From NCBI GenBank assembly GCA_008638375.1, contig CM018047.1, forward strand, positions 51,158,679-51,222,678: a stretch of 64,000 bases of DNA, written 5' to 3'. Source of the DNA: Nyssa sinensis. Taxonomy: Eukaryota > Streptophyta > Magnoliopsida > Cornales > Nyssaceae. The notes beneath the pieces are model-generated. The model saw only the letters and a list, made by a program, of their open reading frames with translations. It made no database searches and was not told where the DNA came from. Numbering within the stretch: position 1 is the first letter of the stretch; the number at the start of each line of letters is the position of its first letter. The translations under genes and the position numbers were made by a program. Shown piece by piece: positions 37,061 to 48,675 of this stretch.

Positions 37061-38499
37061 TGGCAACACGGGCCAAGTGACGATAGTGTCAGCCGAACCC
37101 CATTGTCCTTGATTCCACAAGATGAGTCTTTGCAGGCTTCGAGACCCGCTTCTGATATAGGTAACTTTGGTTCGGGTTTAGTTACCTTTTCCCACGATAT
37201 TGATCGCAGTGCTTGGCTCCTTGACTTCGGAGCCACAGACCACATGACTTTTGTAGCTACCGATTTCACTACGACATCTCCACCCCGACGCACCAGTGTT
37301 GCCAATGCTAATGGGGTTGTCTCTCCGATCACAAGAGCCAGATCTGTATATCTGTCTCGTTCCCTCTAGTTGTCAAATACATTACTTGTCCCATCTCTCT
37401 CACATAAATTACTGTCAGTTAGTCAAGTTACTACAGAATTAAATTGTGCTGTCCTAATTTATCCTACTTTTTGTCTTCTTCAGGATATTCTCACCAAGGA
37501 AATCATTGGGCGTGGTATTAAAAGGGGGGTCTATACTACATGGAAGACGTCAGCATTGGACATGCTCATCACATACAAAGTGATGGGAGGGACCGACAAA
37601 TCTGACTATGGCATCAACGTTTGGGGCATCCAAATTTTGGTTATCTGAAGCATTTACTACCAGATTTTTTTTCTAATAAAGTGCTATCTGACTTTAAATG
37701 TACTACTTGCATTTTGGCCAAGAGTCACCGTATTTCCTATCCATTACGAATGAAAAAAATCACTATTCCCTTTACTTTAGTTCACTTTGATGTGTGGGGT
37801 CCCTCTCCCATCTCTATTGGTTCTGGTGTTCGCTGGTTTGTCATTTTTGTTGACGACTGTACTCGTATGACCTTGCTGTACTTGATAAAGCATAAAGATA
37901 AAGTGCTACAAGTATTTCAATCATTCCATGCTATGATCCAAACTCAGTTTTCAACCAAGCTACAAGTTCTCCGTTCTGATAATGATGGCGAGTATGTTAA
38001 TCAGCTCTTTCACACCTATTTCGAACACCATGGCCTCATTCATGAAACATCGTGTCCTCAAACTCCTCAGCAAAATGGCGTAGCTGAGCGAAAGAACCGC
38101 CATATTCTAGAAATTGCACGCGCATTACTACATGGAACTCATGTGCCAACCCAATATTGGTCTAATGCGGTGTCCATTACTGTCCATTTACTCAACCGAC
38201 TACCCTCCAAAGTCTTACAATTTAAGACTCCGCTTTAGGTTTTGGCATCCCATTTTCCCTTACCCGCTGCTTTTATGCTCCCTCCCCGAGTATTTGGGTG
38301 TGTGGCTTATGTGCATCTTCATAAAAATCAACGCACCAAACTGGACCCGTGTGCCCTCCGCTGCCTCTTTTTAGGATACGCTGTGCACCAGAAAGGCTAT
38401 CGGTGCTATGATCCCACCACCCGTCGCACCTATGTGACCATGGATGTCACCTTCCTAGAGTCTGACCCTTTTTTTCCAGCCCCCACTTCTTTTCTTTAG
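37061..38499 (+). pseudogene. copia protease and integrase region
   Basis: The protease site reads LLDFGATDHM (about 37220), where D-S-G is expected, so Ser is replaced by Phe. Integrase has the zinc region (GHPNFGYL ... CTTCILAKSH), then the catalytic acids in FDVWGP, LRSDNDGEY and QNGVAERKNRH, all three retained. TAG at 38236 (expected Gln in TPLQVL) and at 38497 split it. The C-terminal part (VFGCVAYVHLHKNQ, LFLGYAVHQKGYRCYDP) follows in frame. Confidence 0.92.
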
Positions 38500-40455
38500 G
38501 GGGAGACACGCGATGAAGATCAGAATTGGGAGAATTGGTTACACTTTGACTGGCCAAATAGTGAAACAATGGTAGATGAAGTATCAAACCCAAGGCTAGT
38601 TGAGTCCACAGGGCCAGATGGACTTACAGAGCAGAATACACCTTCAGAAAATGATATGCCTTCGCCAACTGAACCAAGCTCCCCCTTTTCCTCAGTACCT
38701 ACAGACCCATCTCCTGAGAATATCCCTGAGGTAAGCACTCTTGACTCGCCCCAACCTATAAGTAACATGAATACTCCTGCTGGATATACATTGCCTTTCA
38801 GGGAAAATCGTGGCAAGCCACCGAATCGATACTCTCCTGAGATTGAAGAGCGAAGACCAAAGTACCCAATTGCCAACTACGTGTTTACCAAGAGATTATC
38901 CGAACCTCTCCAAGCATTTGTGCACGTACTTTCCTCAAATCAAGTTCCAGCTGGAGTTCAGGAGGCCTTGTCGGATCCAAAATGGGCTCGGGCAATAAAG
39001 GAAGAAATGGAGGCACTGCTAAAGAACAACACATGGACCATAGTTCTGTTACCTGAAGGAAAGAAAGCAGTAGGTTACAAATGGGTATTTTCCATTAAAC
39101 ACAAAGTAGATAGATCAGTCGAAAGGTACAAAGAAAGGTTGGTAGCAAAGGCTATACATAGACGTATGGGGTAGACTACCAAGAAACCTTATCACCGGTT
39201 GCGAAACTGAGCACTGTAAGGATACTGTTATCTCTTGCAGCTAACCTTGACTGGCCATTACATTAATTTGACGTAAAAAATGCCTTTCTACACCGTGACC
39301 TTGAAGAAGAAGTGTACATGGACCTTCCTTCAAGCTACATGGCATCCACCGAAACCAAGGTTATGTGCAAACTGCAACGAGCACTGTATGGATTGAAGCA
39401 ATCACCTTGAGTGTGGTTTGGGCAGTTTAGTCTGGCAATGAGGAAATATGGGTTCAAACAAACAACTCAGACCATACACTGTTCCTAAAGCACAAATTGT
39501 GCAAGATAACCATACTAATAGTCTATGTGGATGACATGATTATCATAGGAGATGATGAAGAAGAAATATTCAAACTACAAAAGGAGTTGGCCACCGAATT
39601 TGAAATGAAGAACTTGGGAGGCCTCAAGTACTTTTTGGGAATTGAAGTTGCCAGGTCCAGACAAGGAATATTTCTTTCCCAAAGGAAGTATGTGTTGGAT
39701 ATATTAACTGAGGTGGGAATGTTGGAATGCAAACCAATGGATACTCTAATTGTTCAAAATCACAGACTTGGAGAATACCCAGATTAAACACCAATGGATA
39801 AAGGGAGGCACCAAAGGCTAGTTGGCAAGCTTATATACCTATCACATACTCGCCCAAACATTGCGTACACTGTAAGCGTAGTGAGGATCACATTGATGCT
39901 GTAACCTGGATACTAAGATACTTGAAATCCTCACTTGGGAAGGGACTTATGTTTTCAAAGAATGGGCACTTAAGAATTAATGGCTATACAGATATAGACT
40001 GGGCTGGAAATATCTCAGACAGAAGATCTACTTCAAGTTATTTTGTGTTTGTTGGTGGGAATCTTGTTACATGGAGAAGCAAGAAGGAAAAGGTGGTAGC
40101 ACTTTCCAGTGCCGAAGCAGAATTTCGTGGAATGGCAAAAAGACTTTGTGAACTGCTATGGATCAAGAGACTATTTACTGAACTAGGCTTCACCTCTACT
40201 TCAGAAATAGATCTCTTCTGTGACAACAAAGCTGTTATTGCAATATCTCAAGACCCAGTCCAACATGACTGTACAAAACATGTGGAAGTGGATCGACATT
40301 TTATCAAGGAAAACCTAGAAGCAAAAGTAATCCGATTTCCATTCATGAAGTCTGAAGATCAACTAGCAAACATACTCACAAAGGCGGTGTCAAGCAAAGA
40401 GTTTCACAACTCACTTAACAAGTTGCGCATCAGAGATTTTTATGCACCAACTTGA
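38500..40455 (+). pseudogene. copia reverse transcriptase and RNase H region
   Basis: RT begins near WARAIKEEMEAL (about 38985). YKWVFSIKHK and [18 protein letters not shown] lead to ALYGLKQSP and the catalytic box YVDDMIIIGD (39522-39551). RNase H follows with YTDIDWAG, SSAEAEFRGM and LFCDNKAV, ending at TGA 40453-40455, just before the polypurine tract. Stops at 39264 (TAA), 39408 (TGA) and 39785 (TAA), plus frameshifts near 39165 and 39440-39495, disable it. Confidence 0.93.
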
Positions 40456-40462
40456 GAGGGAG

Positions 40463-40653
40463 TGTTGGCGTGAGTTATTGAAACCATCTTACGAAAGGCA
40501 CAACTATAGCCATAGAATCAGCCCAAACATAATGGCAAGATCTTTGCCATGATTTGTGTATAACCAAAATAGGATTGAATCCTTTTCTATTTATATGTAT
40601 ATTCTCAATGGAAAAGATATGAAAGAAAATATACCAGTATAGAAGTTGTGACA
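40463..40653 (+). repeat. 3' LTR of the copia element
   Basis: TGTTGGCGTGAG...TTGTGACA, the same length as the 5' LTR. Confidence 0.95.
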
Positions 40654-41203
40654 TGTTAGTTGCTGATGACACTTACTATCCCTGTATAGATGATATCCTT
40701 ACTGCTAATGATAGTCCTATTGTTAATTCCAATGACGATCTTAATACACCAAATCCTATGCAACAAAATTTGGAGGACCTGTTATTGATAATAACCATCT
40801 AACTCCAACATTCACTCTCAATTTTCATTGTTTAACATTTAAGCCCACTTGGTATTACATTAATTCAGAGCATTAAAATAGAGAGAAGATTAGTCATTGA
40901 TATATATACATATATATATATACACACACACACACACAAACACACAAAAGAAGGAAATGGATAAATCTAGGTGAACAAATTTGAAAATGTGGCTGCAAGT
41001 AATTAACTTGATAATCAATCTAGTTGCATAACTTCATAATAAAACATAATATATATATATATAGGTCATTACAGGGATTTATAGATAACTAGAACAAGTA
41101 CAAACTAGCTAATTGCATCACTTTATTAATAGAAATCATCAAAGCTAAAACCATTCCCATTATACATATAAATCTAAGAAAGGAAATATTACCCACTCAA
41201 ATT
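40654..41203. other. Intergenic DNA between copia and RLP
   Basis: Continues block R: the rest of the unidentified conserved segment (to about 40850), TA/CA microsatellites (40900-40945), then the 3' flank of the RLP, which matches 21880-22223 closely. Confidence 0.6.
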
Positions 41204-44200
41204 TCAGTTTCTTTGACCTCTGTTTCTTCTCAGCTTTTGATGCTTCCTCCCAAAATTTTTGACAAACCAATTGTTTTGAAACCAATCATGATACCTCGTG
41301 GTCAAAGTGTGCCCAATGATCAACCCAACTATTAGCCCACTTCCATATCCTGCGAATACGAATATCCAATCAAATTTACTTGGGAACTCTGAATCATTAG
41401 CTTCTTCACTGGTTGAAGGTGGCACTAATGGGGACTCCCCTGAAATTATACATTTCTTTGACAAAGGTTCTCCACACAATCCTGAATTCCCTTGGTAGGA
41501 ATTGTTCTCAAATGTATCAAATTGTTTCCCACGTGGTATGGGACCGGTGAGATTGTTATCAGAGACATTTAAGAATGCAAGGAAGGTGAGTTGTACTAGT
41601 TGTAGAGGGATCTCTCCCGAGAGCCTGTTTTGAGAAAGGTCTAATGATTCAAGGTTTGTTAGGTTCTCAAAGGATGATGGGATTAAACCAAAAAAATCAT
41701 TGCCAGAAAGATTGAGTAGTTGAAGCCCTTTGAGGTCTCCAATGTACTCTGGAATCTGCCCTTTGAATTTGTTGCTTGAGAGATCAACAACTGTGAAGAT
41801 ATTGAGGATCTTTTCATACGCTATTTTTACTCCTTTATTTGTCATGGTCATCGAGTATTCATAATGTTGATACCAACTAACATTCTGCACTTGAAAACTC
41901 ATGTTTGCCTGCAAATATGCCACCCCATCTATCTTGGAAATTTTCATTGCTTTAAAATTTTGAAAGAATTCTTGAGGCAAATCACCAGTAAAACCATTGT
42001 TAGAGAGGTCAATGATGCGCAAGTTTGAAAGCTTTAAATTGGTTTTAGGACTCCATATTGCACCATGGAATTTGTTGCCTCGTAAAATGAGAACTTGCAA
42101 CTCTGACAGAGCCCCTAACCAAAATGGGAAAGTATCCTCAATTTGATTGTTTCCGAGATTAAGAATCTCCAGCATTGCACAATTTTCCAATGAACTTGGT
42201 ATCGGCCCTTGTAAATGATTTTGACTAAGGTCGATCATCCTCAATTTGTTGCTGACTGAGTATGTTTGAGGAATGGTGCCGCTAAAGTTGTTTCCTTTGA
42301 GATTCAATACTGACAGAGAATTACTAAAGTTGCTGAAACACAAAGGAATTTCACCACTAAATTTGTTCCCGGACAAATCAAGTGTACAAAGAGAACTCAG
42401 TTGACAGATTAATTGTGGAATTTCTCCTGTCAGTCTATTGTTCGACGCTATATAAAAAAAGGTTGATCGTGGGGGAATTGGGAGGGATCCTTGCAGCATG
42501 TTAAAGTTGACATCAAACATTCCTAAATTAGTCCATGGAAGAAAACCTGGAAGCTTGCCAAAGCTTGTTAGAAAGTTGTGAGAAAGTGTTATCGTCCCCA
42601 GAGTTTCTATACTCGAGTTCAACATCCATTCTGGTATTTGCCCATGAATATTATTGTTGTCGAGAAATAACACCTCTAATTCATCTTGGAATCGCAGGAA
42701 ATATGGGAACTCCTTTAAGTTGCATGAAGACAATCCTAATACCTCAAACTTCGGAAGAGTTGCATTGATACTGTAATTATTGTTGCTGATGTGCAATGAT
42801 AAATTGTTGTCTGATAATTGAAGACCAACAAGATTTTTGAGCTTAAGAAAGATATCCATGTCCACTGTGCCAATTAGTTTATTTTCTGCTAGACCAATGA
42901 TCTCTAGATTCTTGAGTTCAGAGAATGAGCTTGGAACAGGGCCTTGTAGTTGATTACTGGAAAGGTCTATCTCAGTTAATTGGGTGAGGTTCATAAGCCA
43001 AGATGGGATTTGACCAGCTAAGTTATTGTCAATAAAGCTGAAGTATGCAAGTTGGGTTAGGTTTGCAAGAGACACTGGGATCTCACCATATAGATTGATA
43101 CCCCCCAGATCCAATTCAAAGAGTTTTTTTAACTTACCAATCCAAGGGAGCGTCCGTTGATTGAATTCATTGAATGAAAGTGATAAAGAAGTGAGTTGCG
43201 ATAAGCTTGCCAAAGATGGAATTTGGCCATTGAAACTGTTATGATCAAGGTACAAAAGGGTGAGTTGTGTCAGGTTACTAAGTGATGCTGGAAGGGACCC
43301 AGAGAAATAGCATCCACTCAGATACAAGTAACTCAAGGAACTTAGATTTCCAATTGAACTCGGTAGCTTACCAGAGAAACTCGTGCCCGCAAGTTTCAAT
43401 ATCTTAAGGGGGTTGCTTTGGTGAAATTCTGGCAAATAACCAGTGAGATTTTGATTGAACAGGACACTAAGAGCTTGTAGCTTTCGTAGGTGGAATATGC
43501 CTATTGGAAACTCACCATGCAGACCACAATTTTTTAGAAAGATAGATGTCAAAGAAGGTAAATTGGCCAGGACATCAGGTACTTCAGAAGATATGCTCAC
43601 ATTAGAGAGAGAAAGCTCACTGATTCTGGTTAAGTTTTGAACTAGAGTTCCAAGGCTAGGCTTATGGAGCTTCAAAGGATTGAATGATAGATTCAGGGAG
43701 GTCAATTGGGTCAGCATGGAGATTTCTAATGGAATCTGGCCACGAAACGAAGATAAGAAGAGGTTAAGACTTCTTAGCTCAGAAAGATTGCCAATTGCAG
43801 GTGGGATTTGAGAATAATTGAAGTCATTATCAGCAAGGTGAAGCCTTTGAAGGTGAGCAAGGCGGAAGAGGCTGCTATTGGAGTTTATTGAACCATAGAG
43901 AAAACTACTGCTAAGGTCAAGGCCTATTACATGACCTGTGCCCTCATCGCACTCAACGCCATCCCATAAGCAGCAGTTGTTACTTTCTCCTTGGAGCTTC
44001 CATGATGCAACCTTTGGGTAAGCAGAAGGATCATCAGAAGCATGCTCACTAATTGAAAAGCTTTCCTTGAATTGCCACAAGGCAGAGCTCTCGTCTTCAT
44101 GGCACAGTGGATGCGTAGAAGACGATGAATTAGTCAATATAAAAAGATGAAAACAGGAGAGTAAGAAGAGTAAGCGCATTAACATAAATAGATACAAAGA

Positions 44201-44209
44201 TAACCCCAT
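41204..44209 (-). CDS. LRR receptor-like protein (RLP, Cf/RLP7-type), intact
   Basis: Single-exon gene of 1001 residues, usual for the family. Signal peptide at about 1-26; N-terminal cap with Cys 36 and CCLWDGVEC (79-87); LRRs about 94-745 of the plant extracellular type (LxGxIP), many with N-glycosylation sites; a non-LRR island at about 752-802; four final LRRs to ~893; a cap NSGLCGEPLSKKC (908-920); an acidic linker; one membrane helix (about 947-967) with Gly every fourth residue (GxxxGxxxGxxxG); and a 34-residue basic tail with no kinase. Such RLPs act at the plasma membrane as immune or peptide receptors, pairing with SOBIR1 and BAK1-type kinases, and the Gly motif is known to help SOBIR1 binding. 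The ligand is unknown. The start is fixed by the signal peptide and by its conservation in the paralogue. Only intact gene in the window. Confidence 0.97.
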   Translation of the reverse strand: MGLSLYLFMLMRLLFLLSCFHLFILTNSSSSTHPLCHEDESSALWQFKESFSISEHASDDPSAYPKVASWKLQGESNNCCLWDGVECDEGTGHVIGLDLSSSFLYGSINSNSSLFRLAHLQRLHLADNDFNYSQIPPAIGNLSELRSLNLFLSSFRGQIPLEISMLTQLTSLNLSFNPLKLHKPSLGTLVQNLTRISELSLSNVSISSEVPDVLANLPSLTSIFLKNCGLHGEFPIGIFHLRKLQALSVLFNQNLTGYLPEFHQSNPLKILKLAGTSFSGKLPSSIGNLSSLSYLYLSGCYFSGSLPASLSNLTQLTLLYLDHNSFNGQIPSLASLSQLTSLSLSFNEFNQRTLPWIGKLKKLFELDLGGINLYGEIPVSLANLTQLAYFSFIDNNLAGQIPSWLMNLTQLTEIDLSSNQLQGPVPSSFSELKNLEIIGLAENKLIGTVDMDIFLKLKNLVGLQLSDNNLSLHISNNNYSINATLPKFEVLGLSSCNLKEFPYFLRFQDELEVLFLDNNNIHGQIPEWMLNSSIETLGTITLSHNFLTSFGKLPGFLPWTNLGMFDVNFNMLQGSLPIPPRSTFFYIASNNRLTGEIPQLICQLSSLCTLDLSGNKFSGEIPLCFSNFSNSLSVLNLKGNNFSGTIPQTYSVSNKLRMIDLSQNHLQGPIPSSLENCAMLEILNLGNNQIEDTFPFWLGALSELQVLILRGNKFHGAIWSPKTNLKLSNLRIIDLSNNGFTGDLPQEFFQNFKAMKISKIDGVAYLQANMSFQVQNVSWYQHYEYSMTMTNKGVKIAYEKILNIFTVVDLSSNKFKGQIPEYIGDLKGLQLLNLSGNDFFGLIPSSFENLTNLESLDLSQNRLSGEIPLQLVQLTFLAFLNVSDNNLTGPIPRGKQFDTFENNSYQGNSGLCGEPLSKKCIISGESPLVPPSTSEEANDSEFPSKFDWIFVFAGYGSGLIVGLIIGHTLTTRYHDWFQNNWFVKNFGRKHQKLRRNRGQRN

Positions 44210-44271
44210 ATTATATATCTAACAAACTTTAGTAGGACCTTTGGTGGAACATGAAATCAAGAGTGACGAGC

Positions 44272-44278
44272 TTTTATA
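44272..44278 (-). promoter_or_regulatory. TATA box of the intact RLP
   Basis: The minus strand reads ATCTATAAAAGCTCGTCACTC about 65 bp upstream of the ATG. It is conserved in place in all four copies of this 5' flank. The downstream leader also holds a TATATAA right before the ATG, which is too close to serve as the box. Confidence 0.75.
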
Positions 44279-44299
44279 GATGGGATTTCAGTTAGACAC

Positions 44300-46838
44300 A
44301 AATAATGAGTAAGTGTTATACATGCAATCAACTCGATAGTGGGGAAGCAGAATCTTCAGTGCTGACACATCACAGTCATATCCTTTGAAATAAAAATTTA
44401 GAGAAAATATAGCATTACTCGTTTAAGTCTATGGGTTTTTGGCATCACTACAAATCCCGCTCAAGTTTAGTCAAGATGATGTGAAAGAATAGCCAATTCA
44501 TTGTTGAATGCCTTCATCTGTTGGCTCTTAATCACCGTCGGACACATGATCAATGGCCTATGAGATGTGCATTGTTTACCATGGGATTGAATAGTTTAGA
44601 GGACAGCAACTATGAGCCCCCACAAACTGGAGAAATGAATCATTTATGGTCAGTATGATGGAGTCGTTTGGAAAATGGGAGCTAAGCATGCCCACATACA
44701 TTATTGTCACGCTAACTTCTAAAGTGATAAGCATTTGGGGTGAAGGGCAACCTTATTTTTTATGGGTAGCGACCTCTGGAATCTTTTTTTTTTGGAACCT
44801 CTGCAGTCTTTAGTAATTCTGGATCATACAAAATGATATAGTCCCTTTAATGGTTAATTGACTTGAATGCTTTGCTCAGTAACCACAAATATTGTTGTCA
44901 AGCTTTGTGATAAACGTGAAGAAACCGGCAAAGCACACTCCATTATAATTTTCTTCTTTTATTATTGATTATTATTTTTCACTCTTTTGGCTGCTACTCA
45001 GCTACTATGAAAAATGAAGAGTATTTTCTAAAATCTTCAAGTGTTCTGCTTCCATGCTTGTCAGAAATTTATATTAAGGAGCATTATCAAAATGTGATAA
45101 CATAAATATATTTATTATTAATATGAATAATATATAAAATTATTTAAAAAATATGATGCAAAAAGAATAAAATAAAAACAACAATATAAATAACATTATC
45201 TCATATTTTATTCACTACCCAAACTATTAACCAGAGCATACTAACCAAAAAAACTGTAACACAATCAGTGGTAGAAGGTGAAAAGTACCTTTTCGTCAGA
45301 GCGGCATGCAAGCTATCATATTCAAATGTAATAACTTGAATCTCATTTAAACAAATTTTACTCTGTGTTAGGTTAAAATGGGACAAAATTTTGAATGCGT
45401 TAGAATAAAAAGAGCAAATATTTTACATGTATAAATCTTTTTTTCAAAATTTTTGGGTAAGCTATAACCCCCCAATCTACTACTAGTCCGGCCCATGTTT
45501 GTTTGACAGTGTCAAGTTAGTGGGATCTCAAAACAAAATATGACAGCGTCAAGTTATTACGTTGTCATTGGCCAAGTTCCGTATTGTCTTCCAAATTAGT
45601 CGAACTGAAGGTTCAGATACCGAGCTATTAAAAAAAATAAAAAGAGGAGTTCAAATATGAAATTTTCTTAAAGTATTAGTAAGTGATGCATAGCAAATTA
45701 ACTTTTCAAACAGTGTGCTAATTAATTGAGTTGGTGGGTATGAGAATCCATAAATATGACACACACAATAACCTCAATAGTACTGGAGAAGCAGACTCAT
45801 CCACATAACATACACACACAAGTTCCTTTCTGGCTTTCTGCGTTTAGCAAAACAAATGCGAAAAAAATATCAATTTCAAGTCATCTCATCGAGTCTTTGT
45901 GGTCACACTCCAAATCCCACCTCAAGTAACCGTAAATTATGGGATCAATTACATGATGATTTAAAAATTAGAATTGCAAATTTCATCACAATGCCTTCAG
46001 ATGCATGAATTTCATGTATTGTAGAAAATATAATGTGGAAAAAGATGATTCCATCATCTCCAGCAAGTCATCGTCTCCATATATATTGGCATTATTCCTT
46101 AATATTGACTCATTAATGGTCAGTGCCTGATGGAGTCGTTTGGAAAATAGGAGCTAAGCAAGCCCACAAACATTATTGTCACGCTAACTTCTAAAGTGAT
46201 AACTAATGTTTAGGCAGGGGTTTGATCCTTCTCTGGATTGCTTGTTGAATAGCCCACTTTATAAAATTTCTCCCAGTAAAAATAAAGCTTTTTTACTTGA
46301 CGAATACTGTATTCCAGTACCGACTCAAGAGAATTGGAGACTTTAAGCAAACACTCTAAAGGAGAATTTTTTTTTTTAATAATAATATAAAAAAGTATTT
46401 AATATTAAAATATATAATAAAACTCTAATAAATATATAATATATAGAAATATTTTTAATACTTTGTTTCATATATGCACATATTTTTGTAATACAAAATT
46501 ATAGTAGTATTTAAATAGAAGAGACGTATATATTGAATAAAATTCTAATAATAGAGTTCTTATATAATCTAAAAATTGAGTAATTCTAATAGAATTTATA
46601 AAATATAAATTAAGTAATACAAAAAACTACGGAATAAAACTCTTTTAATAGAATTAAAAAAAAAATTATCTTCCCTATTGTAATTAATTTATGATTACAT
46701 AACAAATTAGCTTTCAAACAATGTAATTAATTGCATGGACGGACATAACTCATAAGCTTGCACGGAAGAGTAGTATCGTTTTCCCAAGTCATTGGGAGTA
46801 CCTGTATCCCACTTCAAGTCTTCCCTATAGATTATTGG
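44300..46838. other. Intergenic part of U1
   Basis: No gene. Contains an internal duplicate: GGAGTCGTTTGGAAAA...CGCTAACTTCTAAAGTGATAA at about 44660 and 46132. AT-rich stretches lie at 46360-46660. The matching U2 region (53170-55695) is the same. Confidence 0.5.
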
Positions 46839-47597
46839 TTTTAATTAATAACAGCTGGTTCAACTATGGAGTGCTGCGATCCCCATTGGATAGATGAGTC
46901 TCAGGATAAATATTTTGGAAGAAATTAAATATGTTTGATCCTACAAGTTGATTTAGCCAAAAGGATAGGAACTATATTCTAACTTTTAAGCACCATCCCA
47001 AAGTTTGTCCTCATCAAAGTCACTGGTTTTAATTAATAACAGCTAGTTCAACTATGGAGCGCTGCCATCCCCATTGGATAGACGAGTCTCAGGATAGATA
47101 TTTTTTTGGAAGAAATTAAATATGTTTGGTCCTACAAATTGATATAGCCAAAAGGATAGGAACTATATTCTAACTTCTAAGCACCACCCCAAAGTCTGTC
47201 CTCATCAAAGTCACTGGTTTTACTTAATAACAGCTAGTTCATCTATGGAGTGCTGCCATCCCCATTGGATAGACGAGTCTCCGGATAGATATTTTTTTGG
47301 AAGAAACTAAATATGTTTGGTCCTACAAATTGATATAGCCAAAAGGATAGGAACTATATTCTAACTTCTAAGCACCACCCCAAAGTCTGTCCTCATCAAA
47401 GTCACTGGTTTTACTTAATAACAGCTAGTTCAACTAAGGAGTGCTGCCATCCCCATTGGATAGACGAGTCTTAGGATAGATATTTTTTTGGAAGAAACTA
47501 AATATGTTTGGTCCTACAAATTGATATAGCCAAAAAGATAGGAACTATATTCTAACTTCTAAGCACCACCCCAAAGTCTGTCCTAATCAAAGTCACT
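46839..47597. repeat. ~190-bp tandem repeat, 4 copies (U1)
   Basis: Units start at 46839, 47027, 47218 and 47409 (188-191 bp), each with TTAATAACAGCT, CCATTGGATAGA and CATCAAAGTCACTG. The first unit is the most diverged. No coding sense was recognised. Confidence 0.93.
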
Positions 47598-48675
47598 GTT
47601 AGAAAATATAATAATAAAATTATACTATTTCTAAAAATTTGAGTTTTTAGATGAGTTGGAAATTTTACAAAGTATTAGAAGAGGTCAAAGGTTTTAAGTT
47701 ACAATCTCACCGTCACCTTCATAATATAAATTGATACATGAAGGCTTAGATTGACCACACTTAAAGAAACGTGTTAGAAAATATACTAATAAAATTACAC
47801 CTTCTTTAACTGCTTAAGTTTTTTGATGATTTAACGATTTCACAATCTCTTTAATGCTTAATTGACTTCAATGCTTTGCTCAGTACCGCAGACATTTTTG
47901 TCACGCTACCTGATAAACGTGAAGGACCCGACAAATTGCAAACATTTTCGTTCTGGTTGCACTTACTTTGTTTATTAAGAAAATTATACAATTTTGTATT
48001 GATAATTCTTTTCTAAAAGATATAAACATTTTTGTGTTTCATATTTATCTTGGGTTACATGTTTAATTAGCATTATGATAGATTTGATATATGCATGAAT
48101 TTATGATATCCTAACAAGTGAATTCCTTCGATAATAATCCATCTCGGGTTTTAATACGAATATTTAATCTGTGTTCCTTTCAATTAGATTAGTTATTTAA
48201 TTAATTAAAATTTGGTGTAAATATTTTCACACACTAATTGGTAGAAAATTTCATTATTGGTTTTTATATCAAACCAAAATTACGATATTTCAGAATTAGT
48301 ATTAGAAAAGGTTCTCTTATATTTTTATTGTTATCCTGAATATGAGAGATTTAATTATCTTATTTACTATTAGGTATGAATTTCATTAGTTCATCATCAA
48401 GTACTGAACATAATAATAGCGAACATATTGTAGACATATAGATGATGAATTGTTTTATAAATCTATGGTTTCTAAATGCGTTAAACAAGAAAAAAATTGA
48501 ATATAAAATTACTTATCAAAGTAAATAACTTATAACAAACTAAGTACTCCCTTTAATTTACTATAGAAAATTTTAAAAATTGAGTGAGTATGTTACTTAG
48601 TAAAAAAAGCTAACTTAGAAAACAAGTATAAAGTATTAAATAGTTTCATGATAGTATGAATAATAAAAAATCAAT

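Larger units (their letters stand above)
35689..40653 (+). mobile_element. Full-length Ty1/copia retrotransposon, decayed
   Basis: 4965 bp with 191-bp LTRs and a perfect target-site duplication TGTTA (35684-35688 and 40654-40658). The primer site TGGTATCAAAGC (35880) fits initiator-Met tRNA, and the polypurine tract GAGAGGGAG ends at 40462. Domain order is gag, protease, integrase, reverse transcriptase, RNase H, the copia order. At least eight stops and several frameshifts prevent a full polyprotein. The two LTRs differ at about 12 of 191 positions, so it is moderately old. It split the unidentified conserved segment of block R. Confidence 0.95.
29965..44400. repeat. Segmental duplication block R
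   Basis: Second copy of block L (19740-25300) in the same orientation. It is expanded by a 267-bp tandem duplication (30426-30959), an unrelated insertion of about 3.6 kb (about 31002-34640) and a complete copia element (35689-40653), and ends with the intact RLP. Confidence 0.85.

Noticed and set aside
46839..47597. Possible CRISPR-like array
   Set aside because: Units of ~190 bp with no short repeat/unique spacer pattern, in a plant genome; plain tandem repeat.
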